Shown here: positions 17,828 through 26,557 of the stretch, piece by piece
Position numbering within the stretch: the first letter of the stretch is position 1
Layout of the letters: every line of letters begins with the position of its first letter
Assembly: GCF_030816155.1 (NCBI RefSeq)
Contig: NZ_JAUSXR010000001.1
Coordinates: forward strand, 930,001-994,000
Direction: 5' to 3'
From: Arthrobacter woluwensis
GTDB taxonomy: Bacteria > Actinomycetota > Actinomycetes > Actinomycetales > Micrococcaceae
DNA length: 64,000 nt
The notes under the pieces: generated by a model
Database searches by the model: none
What the model was told of the DNA's origin: nothing
What the model saw: the letters and a program-made list of their open reading frames with translations, nothing else
Program-made: the position numbers and the translations under genes

Positions 17828-19096
17828 ATGTCGCTGAACTCCTCGCCTCCAGCTCCGCCGCCATCTCCGCGCCGCGCCTGGTTCATGCTCGTCGTCCTCA
17901 CCATGCTCACCGTCGTCGGCATGACGGTCGTCCTGCCCGTCATGCCGTTCATCGTCCAGGAGTACCTCCCGCACGGAGATCCGAACCTCGCCATCTGGGT
18001 CGGCGTCCTGGAAGGCGTCAACGCCCTGTGTGCCTTCCTCGCCGCCCCCTTCCTCGGCGGCCTCTCGGACCGCGTGGGCCGCCGGCCGGTCATCATCATC
18101 GCTTCGTTCGGCGCGGTCATCGGCTACCTGGTGTTCGGCATCGGAGGATCCTTGTGGATCCTCCTGCTCGGCCGTGTCATCCAGGGCGTCACCGCCGGCG
18201 ACCTCCCGGCGCTCTTCGCCTACACGGCGGACATCACGCCGGCCAAGGACCGCGCCAAACGTTTCGGTCTCCTCGGGGCACTCAACGGCATCGGCTTCAT
18301 GGTCGGCCCGGCGCTCGGCGGGCTCCTCTCCGCCATCGACATCCGGCTGCCCGTCTTCGCCACCGCCGTCGTCGCCCTGCTCGTGGCGATCCTCTCGATC
18401 TTCCTGCTGCCCGAGTCCCTCTCGCCCGAGAACCGCACCCCGAAGCTCGCGCTCGAGGAGCTGCACCCGGTGAGGGTCCTCTCCGACGCCTTCCGCCGGC
18501 CTGGGCTGCGCGGTCTGTTGCTCGTGTTCGCGCTGATGATGATCCCGTTCGCCTTCTTCACCAACAACTTCAGCGTGCTGGCCATCGACGCCGTCGGCTG
18601 GAGTGCGGCCCAGATCGGCTTCCTGGTGGCCGTCATCGGCGTCCTCGACATCGCGGTGCAGGGCGGCCTGCTGGCTGTACTGCTGCCGAGGATCGGCGAG
18701 AAGAAGACCATCATCATCGGCATTCTGGGGCAGGGTCTCGGATGTGCGGCGCTGGCCATCCTCGCTTCGGTGCTGGCCCAGCCGTGGCTGCTCATCGCGG
18801 GCGTGCTCATGCTCGGGGCCTCGCAGGGCCTCACGCAGGCGCCGCTGGACGGCCTCATCTCCAGCTCCGCGGGCGACGACGAGCAGGGCCGCGTGGCCGG
18901 AGCGCTCCAGGCGGTGGGGTCGGCCATTCAGATGGCCGCGCCGATCGTGGCCGGACTCCTGTACAGCGGAATCGCCCACCTGGCCCCGTACCTGCTGGGT
19001 GTGATCTTCATCGTGGCCGCGGCGGTGGTCTTCTCCCGGCTGAAGCTGCCGCGCGGCGCCCAGGAGGCGCCGCTCGGGGAAGAAGCGGTGCTCTGA
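17828..19096 (+). CDS. MFS efflux transporter, TetA-like (DHA1)
   Basis: A 422-residue 12-helix major facilitator. Motif A between helices 2 and 3 is GGLSDRVGRRPVI. Helix 5 has the antiporter motif C-like GFMVGPALGGLLS. A central cytoplasmic loop with LPESLSPENRTPK separates the two halves. The family exports drugs or other small hydrophobic molecules using the proton gradient. Expression should be controlled by the divergent TetR through the operator at 17789-17809. The ATG at 17828 is the only plausible start, about seven bases after the last half-site. The substrate is not predictable. Confidence 0.92.
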   Translation: MSLNSSPPAPPPSPRRAWFMLVVLTMLTVVGMTVVLPVMPFIVQEYLPHGDPNLAIWVGVLEGVNALCAFLAAPFLGGLSDRVGRRPVIIIASFGAVIGYLVFGIGGSLWILLLGRVIQGVTAGDLPALFAYTADITPAKDRAKRFGLLGALNGIGFMVGPALGGLLSAIDIRLPVFATAVVALLVAILSIFLLPESLSPENRTPKLALEELHPVRVLSDAFRRPGLRGLLLVFALMMIPFAFFTNNFSVLAIDAVGWSAAQIGFLVAVIGVLDIAVQGGLLAVLLPRIGEKKTIIIGILGQGLGCAALAILASVLAQPWLLIAGVLMLGASQGLTQAPLDGLISSSAGDDEQGRVAGALQAVGSAIQMAAPIVAGLLYSGIAHLAPYLLGVIFIVAAAVVFSRLKLPRGAQEAPLGEEAVL

Positions 19097-19179
19097 GTCG
19101 TCGTACCTGAAGCGGGGCAGCGGGCGGGGCCCGATTTCGTGTTCGGGCCCCGCCTCTGGTAACGTCTTACTCGCTTCGA

Positions 19180-19252
19180 TCCTCCTTAGCTCAATTGGCA
19201 GAGCATTCGACTGTTAATCGAAGGGTTGCTGGTTCAAGTCCAGCAGGAGGAG
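19180..19252 (+). tRNA. tRNA-Asn (anticodon GTT), copy 2
   Basis: Identical in all 73 bases to the tRNA at 16705-16777, with the same cloverleaf, anticodon GTT and discriminator G. It lies 83 bases after the MFS stop on the same strand. Confidence 0.96.
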
Positions 19253-19258
19253 CTTGCG

Positions 19259-19301
19259 CCCCGGGTGGGCGGCCTGAAACGGCCGCTGACCCGGGGTTTT
19301 T
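19259..19301 (+). terminator. intrinsic terminator of tRNA-Asn copy 2
   Basis: Same hairpin and T run as the terminator after copy 1: outer stem CCCCGGGT/ACCCGGGG and then TTTTT. Confidence 0.92.
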
Positions 19302-19351
19302 CTTTGCCCGGGTTCTGTGTCCGGACTCCGCGCCCGGGCGTGCGACGGCGG

Positions 19352-19915
19352 TCAGCGGACCGGGTTCAGGGCCTCCCAATCACGGCGCAGCAGCCCGTAG
19401 ACCCATGAGTCGGAGACGACGCCGTTCACGATGCAGTCCTCGCGCAGCGTCCCTTCCAGGACGAAGCCGAGCTTCTCGAGCACCCGGGCCGAGGGCGCAT
19501 TGCGGGTGTCGGCCTCGGCCTGCACCCGGTTGAGGTCCAGGGCGCCGAACGCCCACTGCAGCAGTGCCCCGGCGGCTTCGGTGGCATGGCCCTGGCCCCA
19601 AGCGGACTGCCGGAGGCAGTATCCGAGGGACGCGCTCCGGAAGTCCGGATTCCAGCTGTTGAAGGTGATCCAGCCGAGGAACGCGTGATCGGACCGCCGC
19701 TCGATGACCAGCCGTGTGCCGGTGCCCTCCTCGGCCATGCGCCGGTTTCCCGCCAGGAAGCGCTCGACGGCGGAGCGTTCCGTCCACGGTGGCGAGTCCC
19801 AGTACCGCAGCACCTCGGCGTCGCTGTTCAGGGCGAAGAGATCCTCGCCGTCGGCCTCGGTGAACGGCCGCAGACGCAGACGGGCGGTGTCCAGGGTGGG
19901 AGGGGGAAGAATCAT
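19352..19915 (-). CDS. GNAT family N-acetyltransferase, RimJ/RimL-like
   Basis: A 187-residue protein of the Acetyltransf_3 type. It opens with LDTARLRLRPFTEADGEDLF, has the acetyl-CoA loop region SAWGQGHATEAAGALLQWAF (about residues 107-126), and closes with the usual NAPSARVLEKLGFVLEGTLR. Members acetylate protein N-termini (RimJ/RimL) or small amines, and some confer resistance; which applies here cannot be told. It is convergent with tRNA-Asn copy 2, whose terminator lies just before its 3' end. Confidence 0.9.
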   Translation of the reverse strand: MILPPPTLDTARLRLRPFTEADGEDLFALNSDAEVLRYWDSPPWTERSAVERFLAGNRRMAEEGTGTRLVIERRSDHAFLGWITFNSWNPDFRSASLGYCLRQSAWGQGHATEAAGALLQWAFGALDLNRVQAEADTRNAPSARVLEKLGFVLEGTLREDCIVNGVVSDSWVYGLLRRDWEALNPVR

Positions 19916-20002
19916 GCCGCCATCCTGCCACGGTCGACCCGCCGCGGTACCCGGGACGTGCGCGTGTGCAGGTGCGCGCGTGAGCGGGGACCCGGCCCGG
20001 GC

Positions 20003-20320
20003 CTACTTCCGGTTCCGGCCCGACGGGCCGGGGTTGAGCCGGTAGAGCACCGCGGCGCCGATGAGGGCGCCGAACACGATTCCGAGGGCGCCTTGCCCGA
20101 TTGCGCGGCCTGCGAAGTATCCGAGCACGCCGCCGATCACGGCACCCACGAAGAGGCCCCGCCCATTGCGGTGCGCCTTCTTCCCGGAGCGGGGGTCCGT
20201 CGGGTCGCGACGCCAGGGGGCCGCCACCCGGGCGCCGGACGCACGCAGGGCCCGTGCGCGCTCCCTCGCCCCGCGGAAGGGGGAGGTGCGGCGTGGGCGC
20301 GGGGCGTCGTCGTGGGTCAC
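20003..20320 (-). CDS. small membrane protein with basic N-terminus, unknown
   Basis: A 105-residue protein. The first half is very basic and Arg/Pro-rich. The second half has two glycine-rich hydrophobic segments (about residues 55-70 and 74-92) with GxxxG-type spacing (IGGVLGYFAGRAIGQGALG), reminiscent of glycine-zipper proteins. No family is assigned. It ends RLNPGPSGRNRK. It lies nine bases after the MFS stop on the same strand, so it is probably the second gene of that transcript. Confidence 0.6.
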   Translation of the reverse strand: MTHDDAPRPRRTSPFRGARERARALRASGARVAAPWRRDPTDPRSGKKAHRNGRGLFVGAVIGGVLGYFAGRAIGQGALGIVFGALIGAAVLYRLNPGPSGRNRK

Positions 20321-20329
20321 GTGGCCAGC

Positions 20330-21556
20330 CTAGGCGATCGCGGGGACCGAACGGGGCCGGATGATGAGCCAGAGGCTCAGGATCCCGACTCCGATGCAGG
20401 CGATCATGATCGCGGCCATCGGCACGGCCGAGTCGGTGCCGAGCAGCCCGACCACGGGGGAGAGGAGGCCCGCCGTGAGGAAGGTGCTCGCACCCAGGAG
20501 GGAGGCCGCGGTCCCGGCCCGGTCACCGTGGCTGGCCAGGCCGAGCACCTGGACGCACGGGAAGCAGAAGCCGGTGCACATGATGTAGAACCACAGCGGG
20601 ATCGCCAGTCCGAGGAGCCCGGCGTGGGAGGCGTCCGCCACGATGATCAGCAGGGCGGAGACGATCTGACCGACCGTGGCGAAGGCCAGGATCCACTGGG
20701 GACCGACCTTTCTGATCAGCCGGGAACTGATCTGGACGCCCGCCACGATACCCAGCGAATTGATGCCGAACAGGTAGCCGTACTGCTGCGGGGTGAAGCC
20801 GTAGAGCCGTTCGAACAGGAACGGGGAGGCCGAAAGGTAGGAGAACAGCCCGGCGAAGTTCATGCCGGCCATGATGAGCACCCCCACGAAGATCCGGTCC
20901 GTGAACAGCACGCGGTAGTGGCTGAGCACGCTGGTGCCGGACACGCGACGGCGCTCCGCCGGAAGGGTCTCGCGGACCAGGAACAGGCAGCCCAGGATGA
21001 CGAGCGCGCCATAGCCGGCCAGGAAGAGGAAGATGCCGGGCCACGGGGTGATGAGGAGCAGCTGGGAGCCGATCACCGGGGCCAGAATGGGTGCCAGGCC
21101 GTTGACCAGGGACATGGCGGCGAACATCCGCACCATCGAGTATCCCGCGAACAGGTCGCGCACCATGGCCATGGAGACCACGCCGCCGCCGGCCGCGCCG
21201 ATGCCCATGAGGACGCGGAAAATGCCCAGCGGCACGATGTCGTGCGAGTAGGACGCGCCGATCGAGGCCAGGATGTGGAGCGCGGTGGCGCAGAGGAGCG
21301 GCACCCGCCGCCCGACCTTGTCGCTGAGTGGGCCCACCAGCAGCTGACCCAGGGCGAAGCCGACGGTGGTGCCCGTCAGGGTGAGCTGCACGGCCGCCTG
21401 GCTCACGCCGAGGTCCCGTTCGATCGCGGGGAACGCCGGCAGGTACAGATCGATGGTGAAGGGTCCCAGCGCGGTCAGGGCGCCGAGAATCAGGACGTAG
21501 GTGATCTTCTGCCGCCGGGACATGGCGGAGCCAAGGGAAAGGGTGGGGGTGGTCAC
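20330..21556 (-). CDS. MFS transporter, Bcr/CflA family
   Basis: About 408 residues, 12 membrane helices. The family-specific N-terminus GPFTIDLYLPAFPAIERDLG, typical of Bcr/CflA drug exporters, is followed by motif A GPLSDKVGRRVPLL and motif C-like GAAGGGVVSMAMVRDLF. The family exports bicyclomycin, chloramphenicol or similar compounds. Start is uncertain: the GTG at 21556 (VTTPTLSLGSAMSRRQK) has GGAG and a TAAGAT box close upstream, while an ATG at 21523 begins at MSRRQKITYV. The open frame reaching 21667 is not supported by the family. Confidence 0.9.
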   Translation of the reverse strand: MTTPTLSLGSAMSRRQKITYVLILGALTALGPFTIDLYLPAFPAIERDLGVSQAAVQLTLTGTTVGFALGQLLVGPLSDKVGRRVPLLCATALHILASIGASYSHDIVPLGIFRVLMGIGAAGGGVVSMAMVRDLFAGYSMVRMFAAMSLVNGLAPILAPVIGSQLLLITPWPGIFLFLAGYGALVILGCLFLVRETLPAERRRVSGTSVLSHYRVLFTDRIFVGVLIMAGMNFAGLFSYLSASPFLFERLYGFTPQQYGYLFGINSLGIVAGVQISSRLIRKVGPQWILAFATVGQIVSALLIIVADASHAGLLGLAIPLWFYIMCTGFCFPCVQVLGLASHGDRAGTAASLLGASTFLTAGLLSPVVGLLGTDSAVPMAAIMIACIGVGILSLWLIIRPRSVPAIA

Positions 21557-21773
21557 CTCCACTATCTTAAGCGGCTGCTCCACCCCGGGAAGGGGCGCGA
21601 GGACCGCTCGATGCAGGTGAACGCACATGAACATGGCGACGGCGGAACCTCCACGGCCGTGGCGCAATGATAGTTTTGTCCAAGGCGGGGCTGTCCTCCA
21701 GAGGTCGGTCTGCCGCCACCGTGGCCATGGTCACGGCCCTTTCTATCCGTCGAGTCGATGTGAGGCGAAACTG

Positions 21774-22622
21774 ATGAGCGGACGCCATGCGAGCACCGTA
21801 CGGCCCCAGACAAGCCTCAAGGCGCTTCCGGCGACAGCCCGGAGTGCGGCCCAGCTGTTGCCCCGCCAGATCCAGGACGAGATCACCCTCGCCCAGATGG
21901 AACTCAAGGACAAGGGCGTCAAGGTAGGCATCGCCTCCGCCGGTTTCGTCGCCGCCCTCCTCTTCGTGGGGCTGCTCGTGATCGCACTGGTGGTCGCCGC
22001 CATCATGGGTCTGGCCACCATCATGCCGGCCTGGCTTTCCGCTCTCATCGTCTCCGCCGCGTTCCTGATCATCGCCGGCATCGGCGGTCTGTTCGGGTTC
22101 CTCAAGCTCAAGTCGGCCATGCCGCTGATGCCGGCCGAGGCGATCCGAGGCTTCAAGCACGATCTGGGGATCGTCAAGGAAGGCAGCGCGTTCGACGCGA
22201 CCATCCTCGACCCGGAGTCGCCCGCCGCGAAGGCCGCCGCCGAGGCGAAGGCCGCAGCCAAGGCCAAGGCCCGCGAAGAGGCGGAGGCCAAGGCGAAGCA
22301 GAAGCTCGCCGAAGAAGGCCCCGCTCCCACGCAGCAGCAGATCATGGCCCGCCTCGATGAGCGCCGCGCCCACCTCACCGGCATCCGCGACGACCTGGGT
22401 GTCCAGCTCGACGTCAAGACCCAGGCCCAGGGCTTCGTGTCCGAGGTCAAGGAACGCGCCGAGTCCGTCCGTGAGTCCGCGCAGCAGCGCTTCGCCGGCG
22501 CCACCGCCGGCGAGAACGGCGGCATCGCCGGTGAGCTGGCCCAGCGCTGGAAGCCGATCGCCGTGGCCGTGGCGGCGGGCACCGCGTTCGTGGTCCTTCT
22601 GCGCAAGCTCATCAAGTCCTGA
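21774..22622 (+). CDS. phage holin family protein (actinobacterial Holin-X-like)
   Basis: A 282-residue membrane protein. After about 40 polar residues comes the typical RQIQDEITLAQMELKDKGVK amphipathic stretch, then two membrane helices (about 53-75 and 81-107). A long Ala/Lys/Glu-rich coiled-coil-like segment (AAAEAKAAAKAKAREEAEAK region, about 145-175) follows, and a last membrane segment is near the C-terminus (PIAVAVAAGTAFVVLLRKL). Despite the name, these proteins are chromosomal and not tied to prophages. ATG at 21774 has GAGG upstream. It is divergent from the MFS gene. Confidence 0.8.
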   Translation: MSGRHASTVRPQTSLKALPATARSAAQLLPRQIQDEITLAQMELKDKGVKVGIASAGFVAALLFVGLLVIALVVAAIMGLATIMPAWLSALIVSAAFLIIAGIGGLFGFLKLKSAMPLMPAEAIRGFKHDLGIVKEGSAFDATILDPESPAAKAAAEAKAAAKAKAREEAEAKAKQKLAEEGPAPTQQQIMARLDERRAHLTGIRDDLGVQLDVKTQAQGFVSEVKERAESVRESAQQRFAGATAGENGGIAGELAQRWKPIAVAVAAGTAFVVLLRKLIKS

Positions 22623-22679
22623 CACGTTCCCGGCTGGAGCCGGGCTGGTTCGACGGATTCGCACGGAGGAAGGGGGAGG

Positions 22680-23402
22680 ATGAAGCTCATCGGCGCTGGC
22701 GCACGCCCTGGCGTGCCGCAAGTCGACCATGACCGCATCCTCACGGTCCCCAACGTCCTCACGGTGATCCGGTTCCTCGGCGTCCCGCTGTTCATGTGGC
22801 TGGTCCTGGGCGTCCACGAATACGGCTGGGCCGTGGCGGTGCTCGCCGTCATGGGGTCCACCGACTGGGTGGACGGCTATGTGGCCCGTCGTTTCGACCA
22901 GACCTCCAAGCTCGGACGCATCCTCGACCCCGCCGCCGACCGCCTCGCGCTGATCGCCGTGGCGGTGACCCTGGTCCTGGCCGGCGTCGTGACGTGGTGG
23001 TATCTGGCCGCCCTGCTGGTCCCGGATCTGATCCTCGGCGCCGCCTCCCTCCTGTACTTCCGCAGCCACCCGGATCTTCCTGTCAGCGTCGTCGGCAAGG
23101 TCCGGACGGCGCTGCTCCTGCTCGGAACCCCGTTGCTCGTGCTGTCCGAGTTCGCCGGCGGGCGGCCCCTGGCCATCACGGCCTGGGTGCTGCTCGGACT
23201 GGGCCTCGTGGGTCACTGGATCGCGGCCATCGGGTACTTCGCCGCCATCATCCGCAAAGGCCGACCGGTGCGGGAGGCGCGCGTCGCCGGGCACCGGGAT
23301 GAAGCGGACCCGGCCGGTGCGGCTGGCGACGTCGACGGCGGCGCGCGGAACGGCGTCGTCGGGCGCCCTGAGACGGGGGAGAAGGACGGTGAGGACCGGT
23401 GA
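22680..23402 (+). CDS. CDP-alcohol phosphatidyltransferase family protein
   Basis: A 240-residue membrane enzyme. The signature DG-x2-AR-x8-G-x3-D-x3-D is complete in DGYVARRFDQTSKLGRILD followed by PAAD, so the metal-binding aspartates are all present. Four to six membrane helices follow, then a polar C-terminal tail of about 40 residues. It transfers a phosphatidyl group from CDP-diacylglycerol to an alcohol (for example glycerol phosphate, inositol phosphate or another lipid head group) at the membrane; the acceptor is not determined. The start has a strong GGAGG. It overlaps the next gene by four bases. Confidence 0.92.
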   Translation: MKLIGAGARPGVPQVDHDRILTVPNVLTVIRFLGVPLFMWLVLGVHEYGWAVAVLAVMGSTDWVDGYVARRFDQTSKLGRILDPAADRLALIAVAVTLVLAGVVTWWYLAALLVPDLILGAASLLYFRSHPDLPVSVVGKVRTALLLLGTPLLVLSEFAGGRPLAITAWVLLGLGLVGHWIAAIGYFAAIIRKGRPVREARVAGHRDEADPAGAAGDVDGGARNGVVGRPETGEKDGEDR

Positions 23403-24307
23403 TCTGGTTCGCAGTCATCCTGGCGATCCTCGGCGCGTTCTGCCTGGCGATCGGCGCCCAGCGGCAGGGGAGTGCCGTCAAGGCGGACACCGGTGGTCTG
23501 GCCCTCGGCTCCAGCAGCTTCGTCCGCCTGCTCCGTAACCCCCGCTGGCTCCTGGGCCTCGCCCTGCTCGCCGGCGGCATGATCATGAACTGCATCGCGC
23601 TGATCTCGGCGCCGCTCACCGTGATCCAGCCGATCGGCGCGATCGCGCTGGTGATCACCACGATCGTCAACTCCAAGGACCAGGGCCTCAAGATCAACCG
23701 CGCCACCGTGGTGGCGATCTCAGCCTGTGTCACCGGCTCCGCGCTCTTCGTGCTGCTGGCGGTGAATGCCACGCAGGAGAACCACCATGTGGCGGCGTCG
23801 GATGAACTGGCCGTGGTGCTGCTGTTGGTCCTGGCCGTGGGGGTGTTCGGCTCCCTGGCCGTGGGCTTCCGGCATCGTCTGAACGCTTTCGTCTACATTC
23901 TCGGGGCCGGTGTGCTGTTCGGTTTCGTGGCGGTTCTGACCCGCATCATCGGCCGCCACCTGCTGGACCCGAACGGCCAGTTCCTGCTCAATGTGCCGTG
24001 GTACACGGTCGTGGCGATCGCGGCAGCGGGTGGCCTCGGCTCGTGGTTCGTGCAGAGTGCCTACTCCGGAGGCCCGCCGGATCTGGTCATCGCGGGCCTG
24101 ACCGTGATCGACCCGATCGTGGGCATTGCGATCGGCGTCACCATCCTCGGTGAGTTGCGTCCCGATGTGCAGCCGGTGATCGGGATATCCATGATCGCAG
24201 CGGCATGCCTTGCTATCGTTGGGGTGATCGCCTTGTCCCGTCACCATCCCGAGGTGACCAAGCGCAAGAAGGAAGCTGCACGGAAATCGGCCGGTAAATC
24301 GGCCTAG
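23399..24307 (+). CDS. DMT-superfamily transporter, NIPA/EamA-like
   Basis: A 302-residue protein with about nine or ten membrane segments and no soluble domain. It starts IWFAVILAILGAFCLAIGAQ and contains APLTVIQPIGAIALVITTI, which resembles the NIPA-type magnesium transporter/DMT repeat. The tail is short and Lys-rich. The GTG start overlaps the preceding stop (GTGA), so it is co-translated with the phosphatidyltransferase; the GT4 gene follows 42 bases later. The three may form one membrane-lipid or envelope operon. The substrate is unknown. Confidence 0.82.
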   Translation: MIWFAVILAILGAFCLAIGAQRQGSAVKADTGGLALGSSSFVRLLRNPRWLLGLALLAGGMIMNCIALISAPLTVIQPIGAIALVITTIVNSKDQGLKINRATVVAISACVTGSALFVLLAVNATQENHHVAASDELAVVLLLVLAVGVFGSLAVGFRHRLNAFVYILGAGVLFGFVAVLTRIIGRHLLDPNGQFLLNVPWYTVVAIAAAGGLGSWFVQSAYSGGPPDLVIAGLTVIDPIVGIAIGVTILGELRPDVQPVIGISMIAAACLAIVGVIALSRHHPEVTKRKKEAARKSAGKSA

Positions 24308-24349
24308 GGCCACAGCCCGCGACCCACCAACGCCAGGAGAACCTCACCC

Positions 24350-25546
24350 ATGACGTCCACCGACGGCAGTAAGCCCCTGACCATTCTGATCGCCGCGGAC
24401 ACCTATCCGCCGCATGTGAACGGGGCCGCGCAGTTCGGCTACCGTCTGGCCAAGGGCATGACCGCTCGTGGGCACAGGGTGCACGTCCTGGCCGCCCGCC
24501 CTGACAAGGGCAAGAGCTACACCGAGTTCCGGCCGGAGGGCACGGTGCACCGGATCCGCTCCCACGCGGTGCCCACGCACGATTCGTTCCGCATTACCTT
24601 CCCGTGGGAGATCAAGAAGGAGATCGCACTCCTCTTCGACAAGGTGCAGCCGGACGTGGTCCACATCCAGAGCCACTACATGATCGGCGAACACGTGCTG
24701 TACGAAGCCGTGAAGCGCGGCATCCGTGTGGTGGCCACCAACCACTTCATGCCGGAGAACCTGAACCCGTTCCTGCCGTTCCCGCAGTGGTTCAAGGACA
24801 TCGTCGGCCGCATCTCCTGGAAGGATATGGGCAAGGTCATGGGTCAGGCCGACGTCGTCACCACCCCGACGCCTCTCGCCGCCCGCGCCATGCACCAGCA
24901 CGCCTTCCTGCACCAGGTGCTGCCGCTCTCCAACGGCATCGACACCCCGGCGTACGAGCTGCAGCCCGGTGAAGTGGTGGAGAAGAACCCATACCCGACC
25001 ATCCTGTTCGCCGGCCGTCTGGCCGAAGAGAAGAACATCGACGTCCTGATCAAGGCGATCGCCCGGCTCCCGAAGGAGCTGAACGTCCACCTCGAGATCG
25101 TGGGCGGCGGCGAGGTCCGTCCTGCTCTGGAGCAGCTCGTGGCCTCCCTGGGTCTGGGGGACCGCGTCCGGTTCCTGGGCCTCGCGCCCGACGATGAGCT
25201 GCGCCGCGCCTACATCCGTGCCGACCTGTTCTGCATGCCGGGCACGGCGGAGCTGCAATCCCTCGTGACGCTGGAGGCCATGAGCGCATCCACGCCCGTC
25301 GTGCTGGCCAACGCCATGGCGCTGCCGCACCTGGCCGACGACGGCGTCAACGGCTACCTGTTCGAACCGAACAACGTGGTCGACCTGACCGAGAAGATCC
25401 GGCTGGTCCTGGACCAGCCGGAGGAGGCCCGCAAGGCCATGGGTGACGCCAGCCACGAGATGGTCCAGAAGCACAGCTTGGAGAACACGCTGAAGACCTT
25501 CGAAGACATCTACCGCGGCGCCGCGTACGAGGACCTCCAGGTCTGA
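24350..25546 (+). CDS. glycosyltransferase family 4 protein
   Basis: A 398-residue GT-B-fold enzyme. The N-terminal donor-independent half starts IAADTYPPHVNGAAQFGYRL with the glycine-containing loop typical of GT4. The C-terminal half has ILFAGRLAEEKNIDVLI and the E-x7-E region (FCMPGTAELQSLVTLEAMSA), which holds the nucleotide-sugar. It transfers a sugar to a lipid or polymer at the cytoplasmic face. With the phosphatidyltransferase upstream, a glycolipid role is plausible but inferred. A weak hairpin lies just after the stop (about 25546-25572). AGGAG precedes the ATG. Confidence 0.92.
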   Translation: MTSTDGSKPLTILIAADTYPPHVNGAAQFGYRLAKGMTARGHRVHVLAARPDKGKSYTEFRPEGTVHRIRSHAVPTHDSFRITFPWEIKKEIALLFDKVQPDVVHIQSHYMIGEHVLYEAVKRGIRVVATNHFMPENLNPFLPFPQWFKDIVGRISWKDMGKVMGQADVVTTPTPLAARAMHQHAFLHQVLPLSNGIDTPAYELQPGEVVEKNPYPTILFAGRLAEEKNIDVLIKAIARLPKELNVHLEIVGGGEVRPALEQLVASLGLGDRVRFLGLAPDDELRRAYIRADLFCMPGTAELQSLVTLEAMSASTPVVLANAMALPHLADDGVNGYLFEPNNVVDLTEKIRLVLDQPEEARKAMGDASHEMVQKHSLENTLKTFEDIYRGAAYEDLQV

Positions 25547-25651
25547 GACTTCGCGCCCTTCGGGGCGTCTCCATGACAGGTACGACGGCGGCCGCCGGGT
25601 AGACTGTCCGGGTGCCGTTTCGGGGTCGTGGACCTCGAGGCGGCGCCCCGA

Positions 25652-25725
<74 letters not shown>

Positions 25726-26107
25726 CCGCGTTATATTTAGACAAACCAGTGAACCAAGAACTTTGGGGATCAGCGGTTTCAAGGTCATCCCCGTCGTTCT
25801 GACGGGGATGATTTTGTTTTTGGACGATGTCCGAGAGGCGAAGGGCCTGAATTTGGGCCGTTGGTGTCATCAGGCCCTGCTCGGCAAGCCTGCGGTGAAG
25901 CCGGGCAATCGAGTATTCGCCGCAGGTGTTCTGGATGATCGCCCGTTCGAGATGGTAACGGGCAGAATGCCAACGAGCGTCGCCGCTCGTTCTTCAGAGC
26001 TGGCTGCCCAGGGGTGTCCCTGCCGTATTGACCCATCGTGGCTGGTATCGCGCCAGAATGGAGGCCAAAATCCGGCCATGCAACCGACTCGTTGAGCTCG
26101 CTCCGCT
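25726..26107. other. 382-base stretch after the tRNA with gene remnants
   Basis: No complete gene is seen. On the minus strand, about 25735-25993, an open frame without a plausible start encodes YSIARLHRRLAEQGL and then ALRLSDIVQ. That faintly resembles the region after the catalytic domain of large serine recombinases, but continues into unrelated sequence across a hairpin and the tRNA. It may be a remnant of an integrase or chance. Base composition drops noticeably here compared with the DNA left of the tRNA. Confidence 0.4.
25786..25821 (+). terminator. intrinsic terminator downstream of the CAT tRNA
   Basis: Perfect 10-base stem CATCCCCGTC/GACGGGGATG (25786-25795 with 25801-25810) with a 5-base loop, followed by ATTTTGTTTTT. 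It lies about 60 bases after the tRNA and would end its transcript. Confidence 0.9.
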
Positions 26108-26557
26108 TCACCGCAGGGTGGATCCTTCGTTGATGGTGAAGACGATTTCGGCGGCAGCGGACTTCACTTCGCTCAGTCGGAGCTCTTCTTCATGAGCCCG
26201 GGAAGCCAGTCCTTCAGTCCGTGTCGTCCACTCTTGAAGGACCGCGGCCGAGATCTGCGAGAGGATCACACCGATGAGGCCGGCGAGTCCATGTTTGAGC
26301 TCTTCGAGGTTGGTGTTGGTGATCAGCAGCCGCCGATCCTCGACGTGCAACTCCACCGCGGGGTAACCGGCGTCGCTGAGCCTCTGTCGGACATCATCCC
26401 CGCGGAGCAAATAGATTTCCCGGATCTCGGGTCGGCGAGTGAAGACTGCCGGCACCGTGTATCGAGCCGGAGCTTGAGCGGTTCCGAGTTCGGGTGGAAG
26501 AGCCGTAGCCAAGACGCCCGTGAGGGCGAGAGGTTCGGTGGGTGTTGTCGTGGTCAT
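26108..26557 (-). CDS. hypothetical protein
   Basis: About 149 residues from the ATG at 26557 (MTTTTPTEPLALTGVLAT), with GGCGGAA eight bases upstream. The N-terminal third is Thr/Pro/Ala-rich. The middle holds strand-like segments (IREIYLLRGDDV, VELHVEDRRLLIT). The last 70 residues look like a long amphipathic helix (RAHEEELRLSEVKSAAAEI). No family is recognised. The open frame continues upstream to 26839, but that extension is Arg/Ser/Thr-rich and low in coding character. It lies in the low-GC segment after the tRNA. Confidence 0.5.
   Translation of the reverse strand: MTTTTPTEPLALTGVLATALPPELGTAQAPARYTVPAVFTRRPEIREIYLLRGDDVRQRLSDAGYPAVELHVEDRRLLITNTNLEELKHGLAGLIGVILSQISAAVLQEWTTRTEGLASRAHEEELRLSEVKSAAAEIVFTINEGSTLR

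Larger units (their letters stand above)
19164..19311 (+). repeat. 148-base direct repeat, copy 2 (tRNA-Asn plus terminator)
   Basis: Identical to 16689-16836. The copy carries a complete tRNA-Asn and terminator. Recombination between the copies would delete the intervening TetR/MFS segment and leave one functional tRNA gene. Confidence 0.95.

Noticed and set aside
19586..21670. 694-codon plus-strand open frame
   Set aside because: Antisense to GNAT, small membrane protein and Bcr/CflA MFS genes, all of which have clear family motifs.
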